NCBI RefSeq assembly: GCF_020179385.1
Contig: NZ_JAIBLJ010000025.1
Span: forward strand, 1-55,561
Origin: Alkalihalobacillus sp. YIM B00296
GTDB lineage: Bacteria > Bacillota > Bacilli > Bacillales > Fictibacillaceae
Direction: 5' to 3'
DNA length: 55,561 nucleotides
The notes below the pieces were generated by a model. The model did no database searches and was not told the origin of the DNA. It saw nothing but the letters and a program-made list of their open reading frames with translations. The position numbers were made by a program, and so were the translations under genes. Below are positions 1 to 7,958 of this stretch, in pieces (position 1 is the first letter of the stretch; the number at the start of each line of letters is the position of its first letter).

Positions 1-50
1 GGTCCTTTTATTAAACTGTCTATTTTTAAGGGTACAGTTCAAATTTACTA

Positions 51-530
51 ATGCATATAGATTCTTTTTGGATTAAAATGAAAGACCAATTTTATATTTA
101 TTTGTCGGCTGGCTTCTTCATATCTTGTATTAAAATATCCGATACTAATGATTTGCTAAATAGTTGGATCGGTCAGTTTAGAAATATAATAGGAGTAGAG
201 TTCTTTTTAATAGTATTACCCCTCATACCTCTGGTTTTTGCTTTTTTAGGGCTTCACCCAGCTGTGACAGTGACTATTATGGCAGAATCTCTGAATCCAG
301 AAATTTTAGGGATTTCTTCTCTAATTTTAACTGTGGCGATGCTTGCAGGTGCTGTGTCCGCTTTTTTGGTTGGTCCATTTAATGCTACAGTTGCTCTCAT
401 GTCAAGTATAGTAAAAGAAAGTTCGTTTAAAGTAGCTCAGTGGAATATGTCCTTCACTAGTCTTTATATTGGTAGCGTAATGGCCTATTTATTTTTATTA
501 CAACATTTCCAAAATTTAATTCCTTTTTAA
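51..530 (+). CDS. Hypothetical membrane protein, probably a C-terminal fragment
   Basis: About 159 residues with at least three hydrophobic segments (roughly residues 45-68, 85-115 and 135-155). I do not recognise the family. The ATG at 51 has no ribosome binding site. The same frame is open only from base 30, while frame 1 is open from the window edge to a stop at 49-51. This fits a longer transporter-like gene entering from the left and broken by a frameshift near base 30-45, or a gene simply cut by the window edge and misread. The C-terminal part (GPFNATVALMSS and the hydrophobic end) looks like real membrane-protein coding. Sequence left of the window is needed to tell whether it is a pseudogene. 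Confidence 0.4.
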   Translation: MHIDSFWIKMKDQFYIYLSAGFFISCIKISDTNDLLNSWIGQFRNIIGVEFFLIVLPLIPLVFAFLGLHPAVTVTIMAESLNPEILGISSLILTVAMLAGAVSAFLVGPFNATVALMSSIVKESSFKVAQWNMSFTSLYIGSVMAYLFLLQHFQNLIPF

Positions 531-700
531 GTTTATGGAGTAGAATGGAAAGAATTATACTTTCGGCATCTGTCTTAAGCTGTAAACCTGCTCTGTATAC
601 GATCGAGTTACTGATCCACCACTACTGTTTCGCCCTGGGATGGGTTTGAAGTATTTTGAAAATATAATGAAGTAAAACCGGGTGGAGTTGTCTGTTAAGA

Positions 701-723
701 ATGGTCCTCCATGAGAGGGCCAT
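701..723 (+). terminator. Stem-loop before the AEC transporter gene
   Basis: A 9-bp inverted repeat, ATGGTCCTC / GAGGGCCAT with one G-U pair and a 5-base loop, followed by GTTTGTTTC. It could end transcription from the gene at 51-530, but the T tract is interrupted, so termination is uncertain. Confidence 0.4.
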
Positions 724-758
724 GTTTGTTTCTATAAAAGATTGTGGCGGGGGATAGT

Positions 759-1679
759 ATGGAAATCATTTATATTTTTATCAATATTATTATTCCTGTT
801 TTTCTTCTTATTGGAATCGGAGTTGTAATGCATAAATCATTTCAACTGGATCTTTTCACTTTGGCTAAGCTGAACATATACTTTCTAAGCCCTGGCTTTG
901 TACTGGTGAACCTCTATGAATCTTCTTTTTCTATTGGCTTACTAGGAAAAGTGATATTGTTTTTTGTGGTGTTCATTTGCGTTTTGTATGTTCTTGTCCA
1001 GCTTATTGCCAAGGCAGGGAGGTATAGCAAAGGTGTAAAGGGGGTGTTCACGAATAGTGTACTTCTTTATAACTCAGGCAACTATGGAATTCCTGTGAAC
1101 GATCTGGCTTTTAAGCAGGACCCGGTTGCAGCAACTATACAAGTTATCGTGATGACGTTACAGAATGTCTTTTCTTATACATATGGAGTGTTTTCATTGA
1201 GAGCGGTGGAAGAAGGAAGAGGACGGGCCATGATCGGTTTACTAAAAATGCCGGCGATTTACGCTATGTTGCTCGGAGTTCTCTTAAACATGGGAAATGT
1301 GAAGCTTCCTGATTTTATCATTAAGCCCGGAGAATATGTCGCAGATGCCATGGTCGGAATCGCTTTGATTACCCTCGGAGCACAAGTGGCACAGCTGACA
1401 TTCAAATTTAAATTGCTTATTGTTTATTTTAGTTTAGGAGTACGATTGATTGTGGGGCCAGTACTTGCGGGTTTAATCATTTGGGTTTTAGGCTTTGAGG
1501 GATTGCTTGCCCAGGCTTTATTCATTTCATCAGCGATGCCTAGTTCTGTGAACAGTGCAATAATCGCACAGGAATATCGCGGTGAACCAGAACTGGCTGC
1601 TCAAATCGTATTAGCGTCAACGGTATTTAGTATGGTGACCGTTACGCTCACCATTTATTTCTCACAGTTGTTATTTTAA
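759..1679 (+). CDS. AEC (auxin efflux carrier) family transporter
   Basis: About 306 residues, the usual length for bacterial AEC permeases, with around ten hydrophobic segments. Family-like features are the N-terminal IINIIIPVFLLIGIGVV helix, the NSVLLYNSGNYGIPV segment in the middle, and the AMPSSVNSAIIAQEY segment near the C-terminus. Members export or import small organic anions such as malate or other carboxylates; the substrate cannot be read here. ATG 759 is preferred over GTG 744 because the GGCGGGGG ribosome binding site lies between the two. It stands alone, and the nearest downstream gene is on the other strand. Confidence 0.85.
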   Translation: MEIIYIFINIIIPVFLLIGIGVVMHKSFQLDLFTLAKLNIYFLSPGFVLVNLYESSFSIGLLGKVILFFVVFICVLYVLVQLIAKAGRYSKGVKGVFTNSVLLYNSGNYGIPVNDLAFKQDPVAATIQVIVMTLQNVFSYTYGVFSLRAVEEGRGRAMIGLLKMPAIYAMLLGVLLNMGNVKLPDFIIKPGEYVADAMVGIALITLGAQVAQLTFKFKLLIVYFSLGVRLIVGPVLAGLIIWVLGFEGLLAQALFISSAMPSSVNSAIIAQEYRGEPELAAQIVLASTVFSMVTVTLTIYFSQLLF

Positions 1680-1897
1680 CTTGGGGAAAAAGCTTCTAAA
1701 GGAAGAGACAATATTGAACAAAGCCTCAGTAATAAAAGCGATAATCTAATCTTAATTCTTCTATCACTGGATAATGATTGGGTATTGTTCATAAATATTG
1801 AAGTCTTATTTAACCTCAAACTAATACTGTTTAGTCTAAAAAAGTCAGTACAGTAGTTTCCGACTCATATTTTAAGTATTTAATTTAGTAAGAGTAT

Positions 1898-1957
1898 GGG
1901 TGGCATGATATAACGCCACCCAAAAAACCTTATAGCTACAAGGTTTAATTTTTTCTA
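1898..1957 (+). terminator. Two stem-loops after the AEC transporter gene
   Basis: A 7-bp GC-rich stem GGGTGGC / GCCACCC (1898-1921) is followed by a second stem AAACCTT / AAGGTTT (1925-1946) and then TTTTTT at about 1949-1954. The second one is the plausible rho-independent terminator for the AEC gene, although it ends some 250 bases after the stop codon. The rest of the 1680-1997 gap shows no gene. Confidence 0.45.
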
Positions 1958-1998
1958 TGGATAAGAAAGTATAAAAACTTTTGGTTGCGGTGAAGAAA

Positions 1999-2172
1999 TG
2001 TCTAGCTCAACCTCCCAACCACTTGGATCATTTCAGACCTCCTGCGGCGGTCGACACATTGATTTAGGTCGAAATGTTTACCCACGCAGAACCGAACTTT
2101 GTTTGGTTCGAGCCTCCTTGTCGGGCTTTCAGTGACCTTCGTGGTTAATCAGGGCGTTTTCACTTTTCTTTA
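1999..2172. repeat. bcr1-like interspersed repeat, diverged
   Basis: The segment opens with TGTCTAGCTC and closes with GGGCGTTTTCACTTTTCTT, matching the ends I know for the bcr1-type repeat common between Bacillaceae genes (opening TGTCTAGCTCC, closing GGCGCTTGCGCTTTTCTT). Between the ends are secondary structures: ATTTCAGACCT pairs with AGGTCGAAAT, and GAACCGAAC pairs with GTTTGGTTC across a 3-base loop. The repeat stops at the 3' end of the endolevanase gene. Identification rests on the ends and the folding, not on an alignment. Confidence 0.5.
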
Positions 2173-2173
2173 T

Positions 2174-3721
2174 TTAATCATAAATGGAGTCAAAGTGTTT
2201 TATTTCTATATTTTCAAAAGTTGCGGGGCCGCCTTTAGAATAAAGTGTTATGTTCCTATCCTCAAGTGGAGGGAACACCTGATTGGAGTGTACCACTTTA
2301 CCGTCATCTATAAATACTTCAACACTGGTTTTATCTACAAGGATCTTTAAGTGAACTTTTTTTTGACTTGCATCAAAAGGAGCAATACTTTCTATATACT
2401 TACCACTTTCATCAGGCTGGTCTGTTGATTTTCGATTGACATAAGAGTACTGGTCTTTTGGTGAAAGACCGACGTCCACATGTCGGGTTTGGTCTGCTGA
2501 TTCCCTAAGGCGCAACCCCACGTTCTCGATCTCCGACCATGATATCTCTGCTTCGATCTGGTAAGCCGTACCAGTTGACCCAATTGTTTTTGAGCCGTCG
2601 ACCTCGATTTGTTGATAAGAATCTGAGGAATCTGTTAATTGATTTAGTTTTTCTAACGGCTGTGAACCTAAGTAATAGGAGTCCTCATCACCTTTTTTTA
2701 ATTCTATTTTTCGAACGATGGAATCCAATCCGTTAAAGTCTTCCTGGAGGGTAGGAGTATGGTCTGCGTATGCCCAATTGTTCATCCAAGCTAAAGCATA
2801 TCGGTGGCTGAGCTGATTATCACTTGTCCCATCTTCAAACGTAACGCCGCCGTACCAATCGAAACCGTAATCCAGCCATTCGGGCTCTCCGTGGTCGGGG
2901 ATAAATTCATCACCATTGTAATGACCGACCCAGTAAGCATAAGTATTCGGCTTGCCGATCGACTTCCCATTGGCACTTACGCCCAACACCCATTTCAATG
3001 TTCCGTCGTTTGCCCGCATCTTATATAAGTCCGGACATTCTACGAGCCCAATATCTTTTGTCTGAAATCCACTGGTGTAATTCCAGTCTTTTAGGTTTTT
3101 CGATTCATAAAAACCAATTTTTGTTCCTTCGGCCATGAGCATGACCCATTTCTGCTCTTGGTCATCCCAGATAACTTTAGGATCTCTGAAATCTTCTGCC
3201 CCTGGGTTCGACATTACCGGATTGTCACTATAGGAGGTAAACGTTTGGCCTCTATCCGTACTGTACCAGAGATACTGTTCCTGCTTTCCATTTGCAGAAG
3301 GCTGGGTAATGAGTGCTACTACAGCTTCTTCTCCAAATCCGGCTGTATTATTTTGGTCTACCACAACAGAACCTGACCACGGATCCCCGTTTTCATTCGT
3401 GTATTTAGGAATAGCCACCCCTTCATCTTTCCAATGGACTAAATCTTTAGAGGTCGCATGACGCCACTCTGTTCCGTTGCCTTTGGGATAGTCTCGGTTA
3501 TAGAGATAATAGTAGTGATATTTTCCATCCAGATAGAGTGGTTTTTGCGGGTCATTCTTCCAGTTATCCGGGGCTGTAAAATGATAGTCTGCACGATACG
3601 TTTGTTTGTCTTGTGGTTCTTTTTCCTTGGGATCTTGTGGCTTAAAGATTAAAAACAAGCCTATGATCAAGAAAAAGAGAAGCGAGACAGCCGGCCATTT
3701 TCTTTGATTCTGCTTTAACAT
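2174..3721 (-). CDS. levB: Endolevanase (GH32), membrane-anchored or secreted
   Basis: 515 residues, nearly the length of B. subtilis LevB (516), which cuts levan to levanbiose. A hydrophobic N-terminal segment (about residues 11-27) without a lipobox cysteine suggests a signal anchor or uncleaved signal. The GH32 beta-propeller carries the nucleophile motif in LevB form, WKNDPQ with D57, the transition-state stabiliser RDP at 179-181 and the acid/base EC motif with E228. A C-terminal beta-sandwich follows (about 365-510, including SVEVFIDDG). It lies 86 bases behind sacB on the same strand, the same sacB-levB order as in B. subtilis. The start follows a GGTGAG site. Polymer made by the upstream enzyme would be trimmed by this one. 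Confidence 0.9.
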   Translation of the reverse strand: MLKQNQRKWPAVSLLFFLIIGLFLIFKPQDPKEKEPQDKQTYRADYHFTAPDNWKNDPQKPLYLDGKYHYYYLYNRDYPKGNGTEWRHATSKDLVHWKDEGVAIPKYTNENGDPWSGSVVVDQNNTAGFGEEAVVALITQPSANGKQEQYLWYSTDRGQTFTSYSDNPVMSNPGAEDFRDPKVIWDDQEQKWVMLMAEGTKIGFYESKNLKDWNYTSGFQTKDIGLVECPDLYKMRANDGTLKWVLGVSANGKSIGKPNTYAYWVGHYNGDEFIPDHGEPEWLDYGFDWYGGVTFEDGTSDNQLSHRYALAWMNNWAYADHTPTLQEDFNGLDSIVRKIELKKGDEDSYYLGSQPLEKLNQLTDSSDSYQQIEVDGSKTIGSTGTAYQIEAEISWSEIENVGLRLRESADQTRHVDVGLSPKDQYSYVNRKSTDQPDESGKYIESIAPFDASQKKVHLKILVDKTSVEVFIDDGKVVHSNQVFPPLEDRNITLYSKGGPATFENIEIKHFDSIYD

Positions 3722-3759
3722 ATCAGTTGCTCACCGCTTTATAATGAATTGATTGAAAA

Positions 3760-3797
3760 GAAAAGAAAACGCCTAGAGAAGTCGGCATTTTCTTTTC
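3760..3797 (-). terminator. Stem-loop between sacB and levB
   Basis: A 14-base inverted repeat, GAAAAGAAAACGCC / GGCATTTTCTTTTC, with one mismatched pair and a 10-base loop. Read on the minus strand it follows the sacB stop codon and its 3' arm is itself T-rich (TTTTCTTTTC). It probably ends part of the sacB transcripts and lets levB be expressed at a lower level. Confidence 0.55.
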
Positions 3798-3807
3798 ATC
3801 CTAAAGC

Positions 3808-5268
3808 TTATTCTTCATTTAGTGTAAGTTGTCCTTGTTTGAGGATTCCATCTTCTATAACGGAAGATTTCGGTCCTTTAAGGTCCAGCTTAAAGCTTGG
3901 AGAGAAAGTAGACTTTTTGTCTTCAAAATACCCTCTGTTTGTCATATAGCTTGTAACGACAGTTTCATCGCTATTTTCTTGAGGGATTACATAGTGTGCG
4001 TAATTCCATGTCACATCATTTGGATCGAGGTCATGATGTAAAACAATTCCCGTTTTGTTCATCGGCTTGTATGGACCAGTTAATGAATTCGACACATATC
4101 CCAACATGTAGATATCCTCATCATCAATGCCATCAATCGTCATTTTAGACCCGCGTGCACTTGTGAATAAGTACCATTTACCATCTTTTTTGAAAATGTT
4201 TGGACGTTCAATTTCATCCGTAACAGTGTTGGAAGCAATCAAGGGGTCCATTACGTTCTTTAGTGTATAATCATCATTGATTTCAACGATGCCGATCGCT
4301 CCGTTCGCTAGTTCAGCAAACTCTTTTTTCGGACTTTCTAACAGTTTAGCTTTTTCATCCTGGAAGTATTTTTCGCTCTTGCCATAGTACGCTTTGTTGT
4401 AAAGGGATTCCTCTCCAGAGTAACCAAAGTCAGTCCCTGTATTGGCTTCAAACACCAGGTATTTACGGCCATTTTCTTCTACGTAGTGAGGGTCTCTTAA
4501 CGTATGGTTTTCATTATAGTTGATATCCCCATTTCCAAAAGCCTGGTTGACATTTTGATAAACAGACCCATCGCCACCTTCAAAAATTGACTTATGATCT
4601 TCGACACCATCCACATTAAGAGTCCCTTGTTTTGGTTCAGATACGTTAACTTGCGCAGTAGTTAGCGTTTGTTTACCGTAAAGCTCTTTTTCTTCATTAA
4701 ATTCTGTACGGTTGGTGTAGAATAAGCGAATTTCTCCATCAGAGGTGAAGGTAGCGGAACCGGACCACTCTTCTGACTGATCTTTCAAATATTTATCGTC
4801 AGCTTTGTATTTATCCTCATCGTCGAATACACGTCCAGCGTTCTTCCACGCATCGATTGATTTCTCATCTGCTTTCTTATAGAACATGTAAACGAATGTG
4901 TCGTTTGCATTTTTAGGATCACCTGCTAAACCGAATAGGATATGATAGCCATTGTATTCGGCCACTGTACCGTCCGCGTTTTGGAGCGGCCATGTGTCCC
5001 AAACATCCATTTTAATTTCATTGCCGTTTTCGTCTATTTTTGTAGCTGATGGAATGTTTTGAATGTTAGATGCATCAAATTCAGGGACCGCATAATCATC
5101 GTGCTGCTTAATCATGTCCGTCATAGCAGAACGCGTGATGTGCGATATTCCGTAATCTTCTTTATGGTCCCGGGAATCAGCATGCGCGATTAATCCTTCC
5201 CCTCCTGCCAGAATTGCTGTGCTAAGCATGACTACTGTAGCTTGTTTGGCCAATCTTTTTACGTTCAT
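3808..5268 (-). CDS. sacB: Levansucrase (GH68), secreted
   Basis: 486 residues with a signal peptide ending near AHA-DS (about residue 30). It makes levan from sucrose outside the cell, releasing glucose. The GH68 catalytic residues are visible: nucleophile D91 in VWDTWPLQ, stabiliser D259 in LRDPHYVE, and the acid/base glutamate in DEIERPNIF (about 354). The protein is rich in Asp and Glu, as is common for secreted enzymes of salt-tolerant Bacillaceae. An in-frame ATG 11 codons upstream exists, but the GGAGGA site sits directly before the ATG at 5268, so that start is used. I see no SacY-type antiterminator hairpin in the leader, unlike B. subtilis sacB, so control may come from the upstream two-component system. 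Confidence 0.95.
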   Translation of the reverse strand: MNVKRLAKQATVVMLSTAILAGGEGLIAHADSRDHKEDYGISHITRSAMTDMIKQHDDYAVPEFDASNIQNIPSATKIDENGNEIKMDVWDTWPLQNADGTVAEYNGYHILFGLAGDPKNANDTFVYMFYKKADEKSIDAWKNAGRVFDDEDKYKADDKYLKDQSEEWSGSATFTSDGEIRLFYTNRTEFNEEKELYGKQTLTTAQVNVSEPKQGTLNVDGVEDHKSIFEGGDGSVYQNVNQAFGNGDINYNENHTLRDPHYVEENGRKYLVFEANTGTDFGYSGEESLYNKAYYGKSEKYFQDEKAKLLESPKKEFAELANGAIGIVEINDDYTLKNVMDPLIASNTVTDEIERPNIFKKDGKWYLFTSARGSKMTIDGIDDEDIYMLGYVSNSLTGPYKPMNKTGIVLHHDLDPNDVTWNYAHYVIPQENSDETVVTSYMTNRGYFEDKKSTFSPSFKLDLKGPKSSVIEDGILKQGQLTLNEE

Positions 5269-5332
5269 ATTCTTTCCTCCTATAATTTTTTTGCGGATCA
5301 TTTTTTCGTTCTTCCGCTGTTTAACAATTTGA

Positions 5333-5338
5333 ATTATA
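5333..5338 (-). promoter_or_regulatory. Possible -10 element of sacB
   Basis: TATAAT on the minus strand, about 65 bases before the sacB start. No good -35 hexamer stands 16-18 bases upstream, which would fit a promoter needing an activator such as the AraC-type regulator encoded upstream. Confidence 0.3.
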
Positions 5339-5458
5339 GGGGAGAATGGGCGGATCTGGATATGGAGGATATTGATTGGAATTTAGTTCTGATTTGATAT
5401 ATAGGATTTTGGTTCTGTTTTGGGGAGAGGGGAGAGTGAAAAAAGACCTAGACAGGAC

Positions 5459-6724
5459 TCACTGAGCCTTCTCCCAGGACTTTTGATATTCATGCAATAG
5501 TTGCTCCTTATTAAGTTGGTTTTTTATATATTGTTGTGTGGCCGAACCAAATTCTTTTCTTACTCCCACTGGGAAATCAAACCAGTTGGAGGACAACGTT
5601 TGCCCTTTTTTATAATACTGTATGATTTGCTTGGCAAGCGGACCTGAATTTTCCGGCTCGATATGCTTAAAAGCGGGAATGAATTTTAAGTGTTCGGTTA
5701 AGTACCGTTTTCCTTCTTCAGATGAAACCATCCAATTTAAAAATTTTTTTGCTTCATTCTTTTTTTCTTCTGTTGTCTGTTTATTGACTACCCAGTAACT
5801 AGGTGTGTTAACGACTAAGGATTCCTTGTCCGGATCATCATTAATGGGAATAGGGATAATACCGATGTTCATATCGGGGGATTGCTGATCGATCATAGGC
5901 TGTATCCAGTTGCCCTGTAGGATAATCGCTGCATCTCCAGCTGCAAATGTATTTACTTCCATACTGTAGTCTGTCGAGAGTGGTTCGTTACTTCCATATT
6001 CTAAAGTGACATCTAACAAATGGAGGAGGTCCTTGAATTTCGGATTGTTGGGAATCGTTTCCTTTCCTCCATTTAAGCCTTTTATGAAAGCCACTGGGTT
6101 TTCTTGCTGGGCAAATGCGATATTTAAAAGATGGTCACCCAATTTCCATTTCTCATAATATCCAGTAGCAAAAGGTGTAATCCCTGCTTCTTGCAGTTTC
6201 TCAGCGGTAACTGTCAATTCAGTAAGTGTAGCAGGCATTGACTTAATGCCTGCTTGATTAAATAAATCTTTATTATAAATGAAGCCGTACCCTTCTAGGT
6301 TCATTGGCATTCCAAGTACTTTACCATCAAATCTCATCGGAGTTAATGTATCTTCAAAAGCATTCTCTACCCATGGCTGATCAGATAGGTCTTCTAAATA
6401 GTCACTCCAAACTTTGGCGTTTTCATACCCAGGGTTTGTGAAAATGTCGGGACCATTACCTGCAGCAATTTGGGCTTTAAGATCAGAAAAGTCATCCATC
6501 GCCCCACCGACCGTGTAAACTTCTATATTTACTTTTGGATGATCCTTTTCATAAGCCTGGACCATTTGCTCAAATTCCGAAGCAATCTCTACTTTTGGAT
6601 TTCTTACTTTTAGTGTGATTTCCTGCTCTTTTATTGGTGTTTCTTTTGTATCAGACTTTGACTGACATGCTGAAAGAGATAGGTTCAGCGTTCCGATTAA
6701 ACATAAAAGTAAGACTTTTTTCAT
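5459..6724 (-). CDS. Extracellular sugar-binding lipoprotein (ABC family 1)
   Basis: About 421 residues starting with a lipoprotein signal (MKKVLLLCLIG, lipobox LSAC). The body has the family-1 solute-binding pattern: VEIASEFEQMVQAYEKDHP, a FTNPGYENAKVW segment, and AAGDAAIILQGNWIQP near the hinge. Such proteins bind oligosaccharides for CUT1 transporters. The start at 6724 follows a GAGGTGA site; a longer frame opens 24 codons upstream but overlaps the regulator gene. It lies 28 bases behind the response regulator and ahead of sacB, with no CUT1 permease gene in this window. It may therefore feed a permease encoded elsewhere or present ligand to the sensor kinase. Confidence 0.85.
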   Translation of the reverse strand: MKKVLLLCLIGTLNLSLSACQSKSDTKETPIKEQEITLKVRNPKVEIASEFEQMVQAYEKDHPKVNIEVYTVGGAMDDFSDLKAQIAAGNGPDIFTNPGYENAKVWSDYLEDLSDQPWVENAFEDTLTPMRFDGKVLGMPMNLEGYGFIYNKDLFNQAGIKSMPATLTELTVTAEKLQEAGITPFATGYYEKWKLGDHLLNIAFAQQENPVAFIKGLNGGKETIPNNPKFKDLLHLLDVTLEYGSNEPLSTDYSMEVNTFAAGDAAIILQGNWIQPMIDQQSPDMNIGIIPIPINDDPDKESLVVNTPSYWVVNKQTTEEKKNEAKKFLNWMVSSEEGKRYLTEHLKFIPAFKHIEPENSGPLAKQIIQYYKKGQTLSSNWFDFPVGVRKEFGSATQQYIKNQLNKEQLLHEYQKSWEKAQ

Positions 6725-6752
6725 TCTGTCACCTCTTTTCTTTTTCCGTAAA

Positions 6753-7925
6753 CTATCTGCTGACAAATTGCTGTTGTCTTTTGTTTCGATACTCAAAAGG
6801 TGTAACGCCTACGACCTTTTTGAACAATTTCGAAAAATATTTCTCATCTTGATAGCCTAGAAATAAAGAAATCGAGTAAATGGTTTCTTCTGTTTCTTTT
6901 AACCAAATTTTAGCCTGGTCAATTCTTAGTTTCGTAATATATTTAGACAAAGGCAATCCGGTTTCTTCCTTGAATTTCCTTGAAATATGTTCACGGCTGA
7001 AGAAGAATAGGCTGGATAGTTTCTCCAAACTCAATTCCTCCATATAAAAATCATTTACATATGACACGATATCCTTTATTCGGCGGGGTGTATCTAAATC
7101 ATCCATCCTATGATTTGACCGATACTCGTGATTATCGATGGCTGTTTGTAAAGTTTGATAGGAGCTTGGAATATCCGCTAGGGAATATAATCGCTCACTA
7201 CTCACAAGTCGAACAGGTATATCAAATTCTTGACTCATCCATTCTTCTACCGTTAACCATTCGTCTTTAATGCTGATGACAAGACAAAGATTTCGATCAA
7301 AGTGTAGGGAAAATGCATTTCCTAATTTTCTTTGGACGAGCATTTCTGCTAGTAAGTCAACATAAGGATCAGGGTGATGCATTTGATAAAATGAAATTAA
7401 CGATAATTCATAGTGATCAGCAGTAGGAAGGTAAGGGAGGATGTCGTCTGGTTCAAAAGCTCCCCCCATACAAGCCGCTGTCATTGTTTGATTGAGCCAC
7501 AGCTTTTTTAAGTCTTTGTCGACCGTTTGATCCGAATGTCGGGATTTTTGGTCATTCTTCCAGCTTTCCACTGCTTCAGATAACGTTTTGTTAAAGGGCT
7601 CAGGTTCAATCGGCTTCAAAAGATAATCGAAACTGCTGTATTTAATCGCTTGGCGCATAAATGAATAATCATTGTATCCTGTAATGAATATGATCTTACC
7701 GGGATAGGAAATGCCGTCCAGCCATTCTATGATATCTATTCCGGTCATTCCTGGCATTTTAATATCCGTAAAAATCAGTTCAGGTTGAGATTCATCAATA
7801 ATCGTTTTTGCTTCTTGACCATCGCTTGCTTCTAAAATTTCAGTTATGCCGTGCTGGTCCCATTGTCCTAAATAGCGTAGGACGTCGCGTACATTCATTT
7901 CATCATCAGCAATTAAAGCCTTCAA
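6753..7925 (-). CDS. YesN-type response regulator with AraC DNA-binding domain
   Basis: About 390 residues. The N-terminal receiver domain (1-120) has the acidic pair DDE at 7-9, phospho-acceptor D54 in FTDIKMPG and the KP motif in LLKPIEP. The C-terminal 100 residues hold two AraC helix-turn-helix units (LEKLSSLFFFSREHISRKFKEE and the SISLFLGYQDEKYFSKLFKK segment). The ATG at 7943 lies inside the GGAGGAGGG ribosome binding site, so the TTG at 7925, eight bases after that site, is the likely start. It is 33 bases behind the kinase gene and should form a pair with it. Target promoters are likely those of its own operon and of sacB-levB, by position only. Confidence 0.88.
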   Translation of the reverse strand: MKALIADDEMNVRDVLRYLGQWDQHGITEILEASDGQEAKTIIDESQPELIFTDIKMPGMTGIDIIEWLDGISYPGKIIFITGYNDYSFMRQAIKYSSFDYLLKPIEPEPFNKTLSEAVESWKNDQKSRHSDQTVDKDLKKLWLNQTMTAACMGGAFEPDDILPYLPTADHYELSLISFYQMHHPDPYVDLLAEMLVQRKLGNAFSLHFDRNLCLVISIKDEWLTVEEWMSQEFDIPVRLVSSERLYSLADIPSSYQTLQTAIDNHEYRSNHRMDDLDTPRRIKDIVSYVNDFYMEELSLEKLSSLFFFSREHISRKFKEETGLPLSKYITKLRIDQAKIWLKETEETIYSISLFLGYQDEKYFSKLFKKVVGVTPFEYRNKRQQQFVSR

Positions 7926-7958
7926 AAGATATCCCTCCTCCATATATGAAACTGTCTA

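Noticed and set aside
5302-5458. SacY-type antiterminator and terminator in the sacB leader
   Set aside because: No hairpin with a T run and no matching RAT-like element is found in the leader.
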